Source: SKVR01 sp046291875
Lineage (GTDB): Bacteria; Bacteroidota; Bacteroidia; Bacteroidales; UBA7960
NCBI GenBank assembly: GCA_046291875.1
Contig: JBKBSF010000021.1
Location: 1-64,000 of the forward strand
Length of the DNA stretch: 64,000 nucleotides
Direction: 5' to 3'
The notes below the pieces were generated by a model, which saw only the letters and a list, made by a program, of their open reading frames with translations, searched no databases and was not told the DNA's origin. A program made the position numbers and the translations under genes. This document shows, one piece after another, positions 9,186-17,019 of this stretch; the stretch's first letter is position 1, and each line of letters opens with the position of its first letter.

Positions 9186-9322
9186 ATAAAAAAATTCAAT
9201 TTTAATCGATTAATTGATAATCATTCTTATGGCCTTACCAGTTTTGCTTTGACACACTATTTTCCTGAATACCTGGTTCTCGGCAAATTGAGGATACCAT
9301 TCTTTTGTCTGCAGGCGATAAA

Positions 9323-10408
9323 TTATCGAAGATTCTTGTTTTTACTCATATCCTTTTTGTAATTCTTCAGCATTTTCCCAAATTCTTTATCTTTCTTGCG
9401 TCGTTCTTCAACGGTTGATTCAAAATGTGCTTTTTCTCTTTCCATACGCTGGTAATTTTCAAAGGTGCTTTTATCTATTTCTCCTTTTTCAACGGCTTCA
9501 AGAACGGAACAGTCAGTCTCGCCTGTATGGGTGCAATCCTTGAATTTGCAATCATGAGAGAGACTGATAATTTTGTCAAAGGTGGTTTCTAAGCCGTATG
9601 CAGAGTCTGCAATTCCTACTTCTCTCATCCCTGGATTGTCAACAAGAATTCCACCGCTTTCAAGCACAATCAATTCTCTATGGCTTGTGATATGTCGTCC
9701 TCTATGGGTACTTTGGCTGATCAAATCCGTTTTCATTATGCTTCTGCCGGAAAGATTGTTCAACAAGGTTGATTTCCCAACGCCTGAAGAACCTAGCAAA
9801 CAATAGGTTTTTCCCTTTTCAATAGTATTTCTGAAGGCATCGTATCCGTTTTGCGTCTCGTTGCTGATGGCAATAACCGGAACATCTTTAATTCGTAATT
9901 GAATACTTTGCACCAGCTCTTTTAATCTTTGCTCATCAATAAGGTCAGTTTTATTGAGTAAAATTATTGGGCTGACATTGGATGAATAACAAATGGTCAG
10001 GTATCTTTCAAGTCTGTTAATATTGAAATCTCTGTCAACTGCCTGAATGAGAAAAGCGTAATCAATGTTTGTTGCTATTATCTGAATCTCTCCAAAGTGG
10101 CCAACTGCCTGCCGTTTAATAATGGAGAACCTGGGTAAGATTTTATGTATTATCGCAGAATTCGAATCATACGTTGTCAAAGCAACCCAATCGCCTACGG
10201 CTGGAAAATCTTCACGGCTAACAGCAGAAAAGCGCATATTCCCGGTAATTTCTGATTCAAATTCACTTTTAGCCGTTTTAACAATGTATCTTTCCTTGTG
10301 TTCGGAAATAACTCTTCCGATCTCAAAGCCTTCCAGTTTTTGTTTTACGATGAGTTCTTCCAGTGTTTTGTTATATCCTAAATCCTCTAGTTTCATTTCA
10401 GCCTCCAT
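9323..10408 (-). CDS. rsgA: Ribosome small subunit-dependent GTPase A
   Basis: A 361-residue circularly permuted GTPase. It has an N-terminal OB-fold (about 25-115), then the G4 motif NKTD (152-155) preceding the P-loop GSSGVGKS (206-213). The switch/G3 region DNPGMREVG follows, and a C-terminal zinc-binding segment contains CKFKDCTHTGETDC. RsgA assists late 30S subunit maturation. The order G4-G1-G3 is diagnostic. Translation could begin at the ATG four codons downstream (10396). It stands alone, with the tandem repeats downstream. Confidence 0.95.
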   Translation of the reverse strand: MEAEMKLEDLGYNKTLEELIVKQKLEGFEIGRVISEHKERYIVKTAKSEFESEITGNMRFSAVSREDFPAVGDWVALTTYDSNSAIIHKILPRFSIIKRQAVGHFGEIQIIATNIDYAFLIQAVDRDFNINRLERYLTICYSSNVSPIILLNKTDLIDEQRLKELVQSIQLRIKDVPVIAISNETQNGYDAFRNTIEKGKTYCLLGSSGVGKSTLLNNLSGRSIMKTDLISQSTHRGRHITSHRELIVLESGGILVDNPGMREVGIADSAYGLETTFDKIISLSHDCKFKDCTHTGETDCSVLEAVEKGEIDKSTFENYQRMEREKAHFESTVEERRKKDKEFGKMLKNYKKDMSKNKNLR

Positions 10409-10567
10409 GTTTTCAGGACTTTTTTAAATTATTATTAAGCTCAACATACTTACTGACAATTAAGGAAGTTTTTTGATTCCTTAATGGATTACAACCTGTT
10501 CGTTGGTTCGAGTGTGGGCATTGATTAGCCAATTTCAAAAAACCTGAATTTTTTGGGCCTACAGAAA

Positions 10568-10960
10568 TTATCTGAATGAAGCATGCAAGTCAATAGTTCC
10601 TGCTCCTGCATTACTGGTATAGCGCAGTTTCCAGACACCGTGTGATGCTTTGAAGGTTTCACTGATGAAATAATTGCCCGGGGCAAAAAAGTTCCGGGTG
10701 TAAACAATGTATCCATCGGGATCGACAAGCTCCACTTTCATTTCGCCTGTGTCCATGAACACTTCGCCAGTGAGGCTGATAGTGCTTGCATTGCTGTTTA
10801 CCTCCAACAGAGTAAGTCCTGTTGAGCTCTTTTCAAATATGCAGTCGAAACCATACCTATTGAAGGATTTTGTCTCGCAGGAGCTCAAAAAAATCAGGGT
10901 CACAGCAAGCAGGCTTCCCATTTGCCATGATTGATGTTTGGGTAATACAGTTGTCTTCAT
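10568..10960 (-). CDS. Small predicted lipoprotein of unknown function
   Basis: About 130 residues. A hydrophobic stretch ending in the lipobox-like LSSC predicts a lipid-anchored envelope protein. The mature part is beta-rich (STGLTLLEVNSNASTISLTGEV, MKVELVDPDGYIVYTRNF, HGVWKLRYTSNAGAGTIDL) and looks like a small beta-sandwich. I do not recognise a family. An ATG at 10972 adds four residues; 10960 gives a better signal sequence. A TAATTTTG -7 box is at 10995-11002. Confidence 0.65.
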   Translation of the reverse strand: MKTTVLPKHQSWQMGSLLAVTLIFLSSCETKSFNRYGFDCIFEKSSTGLTLLEVNSNASTISLTGEVFMDTGEMKVELVDPDGYIVYTRNFFAPGNYFISETFKASHGVWKLRYTSNAGAGTIDLHASFR

Positions 10961-10994
10961 ATTGCAATCCATTTAAATGAACTCAATTACAGGA

Positions 10995-11002
10995 CAAAAT
11001 TA
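10995..11002 (-). promoter_or_regulatory. Candidate -7 box of the small lipoprotein gene
   Basis: TAATTTTG on the minus strand, 23-35 bases before the candidate start codons. A correctly spaced -33 TTTG was not found. Confidence 0.4.
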
Positions 11003-11156
11003 GCCCTGGCTAACAAGTATTTAAAATGAAAGGTGATGAAGGTGCTGTTTTGAGAAATGAAAGTGCAAAATGGACAATTAATCTGAAACAAGCCGCTACA
11101 TGTGTTAACGACAGCTCTTTTATTTACTTTATGAGCAATACTTGCAAATATTGACT

Positions 11157-11228
11157 AAAAAGACTATACCGTAACCTATAGTTTAATTGATAAATATTTA
11201 CAGTTATTTGCAAAAAAGACTATATTTG
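11157..11228 (+). promoter_or_regulatory. SatD-gene promoter with repeated and dyad elements
   Basis: TATATTTG (11221-11228) fits the -7 consensus only four bases before the SatD ATG, so the transcript may be nearly leaderless. AAAAAGACTATA occurs twice (11157-11168 and 11213-11224), the second copy running into the -7 box. The first overlaps a dyad ACTATA...TATAGT (11163-11182). These are plausible binding sites for the SatD homologue's own C-terminal helix-turn-helix (inference). Confidence 0.45.
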
Positions 11229-11232
11229 CATT

Positions 11233-11853
11233 ATGACGAGTGTTATAACAGGTGACATAATCAGTTCACGCGATTTAAAATCTCCGGATACCTGGATGGA
11301 TCCTCTGAAAAATCTTTTAGAACAGATAGGACCCTATCCGTCCGCATGGGATATTTACCGGGGTGATGCTTTTCAACTGGAGGTAACCGATCCGGCAAAT
11401 GCTCTTTGGGTAGCACTCAGGATAAAAGCCCTGGTAAAAAGCAAAGCAGGAGTAGGGACAAGGATGGCCATTGGAATAGGCAATAAAGATTATACAGCAT
11501 CCCGCATAACGGAAAGCAATGGAGAGGCATTTATTTTGTCGGGTGAGAGGTATGAAAATCTGAAGAAAGAGAAGATTTCCCTCGCCATTGAAACCCCCTG
11601 GGCTGATATTAACAGGCAACTCAACGTGAGTATCCGTCTCGCATTGATTGCTATTGATTCCTGGAGCCGGATGTCTGCCGAATTTGTGACCATACGCATG
11701 AATTCACCCCAGCTGACTCAGGTGGAACTTGCCAAAAAACTGGGCATAAGCCAGTCATCGGTGAGTGCGCGCCAGAAAAGGGCCTGCTATGATGAAATCA
11801 TGGAACTGGAAATCCTATATCGCGAAATGATTAACCTAAAATTAAAGGTATGA
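11233..11853 (+). CDS. SatD family protein with C-terminal helix-turn-helix
   Basis: A 206-residue protein starting with the SatD-type MTSVITGDIISSRDL, with a central GVGTRMAIGIGNKDY and NGEAFILSGERYENL, as in the SatD family (named after an acid-tolerance locus in streptococci). The C-terminus has a helix-turn-helix (LTQVELAKKLGISQSSVSARQKRA, about residues 158-181), so DNA binding is plausible. The next gene (DUF3307) overlaps by four bases (ATGA), indicating translational coupling. SatD-DUF3307 pairs recur in Bacteroidota; their role is unknown. Confidence 0.8.
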   Translation: MTSVITGDIISSRDLKSPDTWMDPLKNLLEQIGPYPSAWDIYRGDAFQLEVTDPANALWVALRIKALVKSKAGVGTRMAIGIGNKDYTASRITESNGEAFILSGERYENLKKEKISLAIETPWADINRQLNVSIRLALIAIDSWSRMSAEFVTIRMNSPQLTQVELAKKLGISQSSVSARQKRACYDEIMELEILYREMINLKLKV

Positions 11854-12560
11854 TCTTGTTTTTGCAACTTTTTTTGGCGCATATACTGGGCGATTTTGTG
11901 TTTCAATCAAATACCTGGGTAAAGAGTAAGCAAAAGAAAAAACTCAGATCTGTTCATTTGTATCTGCATGTTTTGCTGCATGGCGCACTGGTAATGCTGT
12001 TTGTATGGGATTTGAATTTTTGGCTGCCGGCCCTTTTGATTACGGGCACACATCTTTTGATCGATATTATGAGGTTACATCTTCCAGCCAAAAACAATAA
12101 TGTAACTTTCTTTCTGCTTGATCAGTCATTGCATATACTGGTTCTTGCAGGGATAGCCATTGGGTGGCAGGATGCGAATGTATCGCTCACTTTTCTTCAA
12201 AGTGCTGATTTTCTGATATTTGCCACCGGGATTGTGTTTGTTACCCTGCCCGCTTCGGTGATTATTCGCATCCTTGTTTCCCGCTGGTACGATGCTGCTA
12301 AAACCCCCGACGATGACAGCCTGCAAAATGCAGGAAGCTACATAGGCATGCTGGAAAGGCTTCTTATCCTGGCCTTTGTGCTTTTGGGGCGTTGGGAAGG
12401 GATCGGGTTTCTTATCGCTGCCAAATCAATATTCCGTTTTGCCGATATCAAGGGTAATCCCGATCGTAAGCTTACGGAGTATTTCCTTATTGGCACCTTA
12501 CTAAGTATAGGCCTGGCAATGGTTACCGGGCTTGTCATGAACTTTCTTCTGGAGTTTTAA
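11850..12560 (+). CDS. DUF3307 domain-containing membrane protein
   Basis: A 236-residue integral membrane protein of about six or seven hydrophobic segments. The N-terminus carries the DUF3307 hallmarks LAHILGDFVFQSNTWVKSK and SVHLYLHVLLHGALV (conserved HxxxD and His residues), then THLLIDIMRLHL. The C-terminal half is additional membrane helices. It overlaps the SatD gene by four bases. The partner's HTH suggests a regulator-membrane protein pair, but the biochemical role is not established. Confidence 0.82.
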   Translation: MILFLQLFLAHILGDFVFQSNTWVKSKQKKKLRSVHLYLHVLLHGALVMLFVWDLNFWLPALLITGTHLLIDIMRLHLPAKNNNVTFFLLDQSLHILVLAGIAIGWQDANVSLTFLQSADFLIFATGIVFVTLPASVIIRILVSRWYDAAKTPDDDSLQNAGSYIGMLERLLILAFVLLGRWEGIGFLIAAKSIFRFADIKGNPDRKLTEYFLIGTLLSIGLAMVTGLVMNFLLEF

Positions 12561-12628
12561 CCTTTCACAAAAAGGCTGCAGGATGCCAGTTCTCTTTTCG
12601 GGCGAGACAATGCATTCTATATGTTTTC

Positions 12629-13384
12629 TTACCCATTCAGCCACTTCTTGAACTCTGCAGCCCGGTCAATGCTCACAATGGTTTCCATCTCATCATCGGC
12701 TTTGGGGTTGAGTTCCAGCTTCACCCTGCTGCGCGACCAGGCCACCATGTTTTTGATGGCATCCACATGCACAATGTATTTGCGGTTGATGCGGAAAAAG
12801 TGGGCAGGATTGATCATATGCTCCAGCTTGTCGAGGGTAAACTCCAGCGGATAGGTGTGGTTGCTGAAGGTGCGCAGATAAACCCCACGCTCCAGTGCAA
12901 AAAAATAAGCCACTTCCGGGGCTTCCACCTTACGGATCTTGTCGCCGATCTGAATGAGAAATCGTTTTCTGTATTCGGGTTCTTTGCCCTGGATGGTGGC
13001 CAGTAATGCCTCAAAATCGATGGTAAAAGCCGATTTAAGGGAATGGTATTTCCTGAGGCTTTCAGCAAGATCACTCTGCCGGATGGGTTTCAGCAGGTAG
13101 GCAATACTGTTGAGTTGAAATGCCTTAATGGCATACTGATCGTAAGCCGTTGTAAATATAATGGGGGTATTCACTGCTACTTGTTCGAAAATACTGAAGC
13201 TGATTCCGTCTGACAGTTGAATATCAAGAAAAATCAGATCGGGGGTATGTTGCATAAGCCACCGGGCCGACTCGGTTATGGATCCCGTTTTGGCCATCAC
13301 GCGGATGGAAGGATCAATCTCTGCAAGCATTTGCTCCAGCTTATCAGCTGCCAGGCTTTCATCTTCAACGATCAGTACGTTCAT
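12629..13384 (-). CDS. LytTR-family response regulator
   Basis: A response regulator of 251 residues from the ATG at 13384 (an upstream in-frame codon at 13393 is TTG). The receiver domain (1-115) starts MNVLIVEDESLAADK, has the phospho-acceptor Asp in FLDIQL (about residue 54) and the conserved Lys in LLKPIRQSD. A LytTR DNA-binding domain occupies about 150-245 (FALERGVYLRTFSNHTYPLE, FFRINRKYIVHVDAI). It overlaps the upstream histidine kinase gene by 20 bases, so the two are a coupled two-component pair. Confidence 0.9.
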   Translation of the reverse strand: MNVLIVEDESLAADKLEQMLAEIDPSIRVMAKTGSITESARWLMQHTPDLIFLDIQLSDGISFSIFEQVAVNTPIIFTTAYDQYAIKAFQLNSIAYLLKPIRQSDLAESLRKYHSLKSAFTIDFEALLATIQGKEPEYRKRFLIQIGDKIRKVEAPEVAYFFALERGVYLRTFSNHTYPLEFTLDKLEHMINPAHFFRINRKYIVHVDAIKNMVAWSRSRVKLELNPKADDEMETIVSIDRAAEFKKWLNG

Positions 13385-15494
13385 CACTTTCAATGTTTAT
13401 GAGTGGAAGGGTAGCTACATAGTGGTTGTTCTCAATGGCAAATACCGGTGTAAGGTCGCTGATAAGGGCATACCGTTTCACCAGGTTTTTCAGCCCCAAC
13501 CCGGTAGATACCCCTTTTGATATTTTGGGCTGGAGCCTGTTTCGCACCACAAGGGAATTATCGTGGGCAAAAATTTCAATCTGCAGGGGTTTGGCTTCGT
13601 TTACAATATTGTGCTTAAGGGCATTTTCGAGCACTACCTGCAAGGAAAGAGGCGGCAGCACCCGATCCAGAATTCCGGCGGGTATGTTTACCGACCAGGT
13701 AAGGTCTTCACCATGGCGCATTTGCTGCAGATAAAGGTAGGAGCGCATAAAATCCAGCTCCTTGTTAAGGGTAGAAACCGGCTGCTCCATGGTTTCGAGC
13801 ACATAGCGGTAAATATGCGAAAACTCATCAATAAACAATTGCGCCTGCGATGCATCTTTGCTGATAAGCCCTGAAAGCACATTGAGACTGTTGAAAAGAA
13901 AGTGGGGATTAATCTGCTGCCTCAGAATATCGAATTGCGACTGGAGATTTTCCTTTTGCACCCTCAGCAACTGGTCGTTGGCCGTCATCAACTCATGGGT
14001 GCGTTCAGCAACCATTTGCTCCAGGTTGTTGTTCAACATTTCCAGATCCTGCTTCGCCTTCAGTAAACCTATTTCATACTTTTTACGCTCCGAAATGTCT
14101 ATAATAAAACCCCTTCTACCAGCCACCTGCCCATTTCGAAAGATAGGAGAACCATAAATAAGCACCGGGCAGTGTGATCCATCAGGCCTTTTTACAGTGT
14201 ATTCATTGGGGCTCACGATAACCGACTGGTTTGATTTTTTAATGTTCTCGATCACTCGTGGAACATCTTCCTTTACCATATAATCCAGTGCTGATAGTTT
14301 CTGCGGTGAGTTTTCATGGATCTTAATGCCAAAAAACTCTTCTCCGGCCCGGTTCACAAACAATATATTCCCCTCAATATCAAGCTCGAAAATGGGTTGA
14401 GGCAAAAAGTCCATCAATTCTTTGTATTTCCGGTCACTTTCCCGGGCTGCTATCTCGGCTTCTTTTCTATTGGTTACATCTACTATGATACCGTCAAGGT
14501 ATACCAGTGCACCATGTTCAGAAAAGATCCCCTGTCCGCTTTCCATTACCCAAACCACATTCCCGTTTCGATGTACAATCCTGTACTCCATTTCATAATG
14601 TGTGCGGGCGGCAATGCTGTCTTCGATGATTTCACTTACTTTTTGTGCATCATCCGGATGCACAATAGAAGCATAGGTTCGGATGCTGTTATCCTTAAAA
14701 TCAGAGGGGGGATAACCGGTAATATCTCCAATCTGGTCGCTGATATACTCCATGGTAAAAGCGTCATCGAGCCGGCAACGATACACAGCCCCCATTAAAT
14801 GCGACAACAGGGAGTGCAACTGCTCGCGGCTTTCGTGCAACTGGCGTGCAACCTCTTCCCTTTTTCGAATCTCTTCATTCAGGCTCTGGTTCAGCGCCTT
14901 CTCCTCTTCCATCATTTGCAGGGTAAGCAGGCTTCTCTCCTCTTCGAGCCTGGCGCGTTGCTGCAGCAAGGCCTTTTCGGCCTCCTCTTTCACAAGCCGG
15001 TTTTCCAGCTCCATCTCCTTCACCTTGGCATCCACATTTTCCTTAAACCAAATCCTTGCCTCCAGGATGATCATCAGAAAAAGACTTAGCACAATCAGAT
15101 AATAGGCATTGTTTATAACGATTTGAAGACTGACCTCAAGGTTGAAAATAATTCTGGCAGGCAATAGAATTAGCGGTGTAATAATGGCTCCACTCAACAA
15201 GGAAAATGGAAACTGTATAAGAAACCGCTTTACAGGATGTAGCTTCCAGGTGTACCTGCCATTGAGAAAATGAATGAGCGCCACACTTGGGTATGCCAGC
15301 ATGTACCCGGCCATGAACGAAAGCACCACCCCCCTTAACATCCGAGTGCCCAGCAACAAAGGATCGGTTAAAAGGTCGGGGCGAAAAAAAAACATCTGAG
15401 AAATAATGATAAACTGAAGAACCATAGCCAGTCCCAGCAATATTTTCACCAAGCCCGAATGCGACAACAGTTTTTGAGAGTCTTTAAATTTCAT
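13365..15494 (-). CDS. LytS-type sensor histidine kinase with two PAS domains
   Basis: About 709 residues from the ATG at 15494 (an upstream ATG at 15539 would add 15). Order: four membrane helices in the first ~150 residues, a long coiled coil rich in Glu/Arg/Gln, PAS domain 1 (YISDQIGDITGYPPSDF), PAS domain 2 (FELDIEGNILFVNRAGEEFFG), a second coiled coil, then the His_kinase core. The phospho-His motif is QINPHFLFNSLNVL, the N-box ENALKHN, and the G-box GLGLKNLVKRY. This signals to the LytTR regulator encoded next. The promoter candidate at 15548-15581 supports the 15494 start. Confidence 0.88.
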   Translation of the reverse strand: MKFKDSQKLLSHSGLVKILLGLAMVLQFIIISQMFFFRPDLLTDPLLLGTRMLRGVVLSFMAGYMLAYPSVALIHFLNGRYTWKLHPVKRFLIQFPFSLLSGAIITPLILLPARIIFNLEVSLQIVINNAYYLIVLSLFLMIILEARIWFKENVDAKVKEMELENRLVKEEAEKALLQQRARLEEERSLLTLQMMEEEKALNQSLNEEIRKREEVARQLHESREQLHSLLSHLMGAVYRCRLDDAFTMEYISDQIGDITGYPPSDFKDNSIRTYASIVHPDDAQKVSEIIEDSIAARTHYEMEYRIVHRNGNVVWVMESGQGIFSEHGALVYLDGIIVDVTNRKEAEIAARESDRKYKELMDFLPQPIFELDIEGNILFVNRAGEEFFGIKIHENSPQKLSALDYMVKEDVPRVIENIKKSNQSVIVSPNEYTVKRPDGSHCPVLIYGSPIFRNGQVAGRRGFIIDISERKKYEIGLLKAKQDLEMLNNNLEQMVAERTHELMTANDQLLRVQKENLQSQFDILRQQINPHFLFNSLNVLSGLISKDASQAQLFIDEFSHIYRYVLETMEQPVSTLNKELDFMRSYLYLQQMRHGEDLTWSVNIPAGILDRVLPPLSLQVVLENALKHNIVNEAKPLQIEIFAHDNSLVVRNRLQPKISKGVSTGLGLKNLVKRYALISDLTPVFAIENNHYVATLPLINIESDERTDR

Positions 15495-15539
15495 GGTCGG
15501 AATTTTTCTCGGGGAAGTTCTTTTGCAGAGCATCCCCAA

Positions 15540-15964
15540 ACGGATTTCAAATTTAGGTCAGAAAGAGATTACCATCACAAAAAGCATCTTGTTTATTGCT
15601 GATAATTCTGTGGTTTCGCTGCCAGTCTTTCAAAAAGACACTTTGCCGGCGAAACCGCAGAAAATACAATCATCCAGATCGATGAGCATCCCGCTGGACA
15701 CCTCAGGGAGTTCTGGCAATCCCAATACCTGGTGAGCGGTAGTTCAAGCTCACATTGCGAGTAGATCCGGCAATGGTAAGGTCGCAGTTAAGAGCCTGAC
15801 AAAACAAAGGTAGGGTAAAGCACCTGCCTTAAAAACTCAAAGAGGATAAAGGTGCAGAAGAGAGGATTGAATCTGCCGATGACTAGCATGAATGTGCAAA
15901 TTGCTTCAAACAGATCAGCCCATTTTGAAGGCCCATGAGCAAACCAAAGGACTTAGCACTGGAA
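15540..15964. other. Intergenic region upstream of the histidine kinase
   Basis: This 425-base gap holds the promoter candidate at 15548-15581 and a further TACCTTTG at 15805-15812 on the minus strand. I see no convincing coding sequence, RNA gene or repeat in the rest. Confidence 0.6.
15548..15581 (-). promoter_or_regulatory. Candidate promoter of the histidine kinase/LytTR operon
   Basis: TTTG (15578-15581) and TAAATTTG (15548-15555) on the minus strand are separated by 22 bases. The predicted start of transcription near 15541 leaves a ~47-base leader to the ATG at 15494. A second -7-like box, TACCTTTG, lies farther upstream at 15805-15812. Confidence 0.5.
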
Positions 15965-16753
15965 CTATTCCTGAAGCAATTCAGCTCTTTCGATACACTG
16001 TGTAAGCTGCTTAACAAAGCGTGCCATGGGGGCGCCATCTACGGCTTCATGATCTAGCAGCAGGGTAAGATTGAGCATTTGCCGGATTTGCACCTCACCA
16101 TCCACTACCACTGCCTTGGAAATCACGGATCCGATACCCAGGGAGAGCGGGTGTACAGAGCGATGAATAAACCATCCGTTGATACTGGCCGTTGCGCCCA
16201 GCGCACTTACCACCACATTGCCCATTTGCCGGTGAGCAAAATGGGGGCTAGCAAGCATAAACCGCCATACCATCCGACGCAAAAACCCGGGTAGCAAATC
16301 ATACAAACGTTCATGCCATGCGGCTTCTTTCCCCAACACCTTCTGAGGTTGGGAGTAGCTTTTGGCCTGGTCTATTTCGGCGCTGATGACTTCCGGACTT
16401 TTTGTTTGTGCCCGCCTCACTACCATTGGCAAAGGCACCTTCTGTCCGTGCAGGTCGCGTTCCACCAGCATCGACACATGGATATCTTCAAACACCACCA
16501 ATCTGCGTTTCCCTTTGCGGAAAGCTGCCACCTGCGGGTGCTGTGCTACCGTATGTGCAATACTGGCCACCAGCCAACCGCTGAAAGAAACTTTCCGGCC
16601 TGAACGCCTCAACTGCTGCAACTGTTTGCGTGCATGTGTAACGTCCATTTCCAGCAATGCAACTACATGATGCTTTGCAAGGCCCATGGCAAACACATCG
16701 AAAGTGGCAAGGCGCGAGGAAGGAATACTGTGAGTTTTGTAAGACTTTTCCAT
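15965..16753 (-). CDS. 2-oxoacid dehydrogenase acyltransferase (E2) catalytic-domain protein
   Basis: About 262 residues from the ATG at 16753 (the codon at 16774 is TTG). The fold is that of the chloramphenicol acetyltransferase/E2 catalytic domain. It has FSGWLVASIAHTVAQHPQVAAFRKG near the N-terminus and the active-site motif DHEAVDGAPMARF near residue 240 (His and Asp of HxxxDG). It lacks both the lipoyl domain and the E3-binding domain of true E2 subunits, and no E1 or E3 gene is nearby. It is probably a stand-alone acyltransferase rather than part of a dehydrogenase complex. Ends in TAG. Confidence 0.82.
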   Translation of the reverse strand: MEKSYKTHSIPSSRLATFDVFAMGLAKHHVVALLEMDVTHARKQLQQLRRSGRKVSFSGWLVASIAHTVAQHPQVAAFRKGKRRLVVFEDIHVSMLVERDLHGQKVPLPMVVRRAQTKSPEVISAEIDQAKSYSQPQKVLGKEAAWHERLYDLLPGFLRRMVWRFMLASPHFAHRQMGNVVVSALGATASINGWFIHRSVHPLSLGIGSVISKAVVVDGEVQIRQMLNLTLLLDHEAVDGAPMARFVKQLTQCIERAELLQE

Positions 16754-17019
16754 AGCAGAAGTTTCAGAAACCAAAAGAAGGAGATGCTAAGCTAGCGATA
16801 AATGCTAAATATTTTGCATAAAGAATTGATCTGGTCTATTCAGCAAAACCGGGCGGTCCAACAATTTCCAGAACAGAAATCCTGCAGATATTAAAAACAG
16901 GTTTGCCAACTTCCGTCATCAGCTTGACACTACCCCTAAAATCAACCCTGTAAGGAGAAACAACATCCTGTTGCTCATTTGCTATGTGTTTTCACAATCG
17001 CTTTTTCTGTATTGCAAGA

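Larger units (their letters stand above)
8782..9322. other. Intergenic region with promoter and two tandem copies of an interspersed repeat
   Basis: This 541-base gap between the serine hydrolase and rsgA holds the hydrolase promoter (8894-8925) and two head-to-tail copies of the two-hairpin repeat (8932-9049 and 9050-9185). The remainder, 9186-9322, is AT-rich with no feature I can name. Confidence 0.7.
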
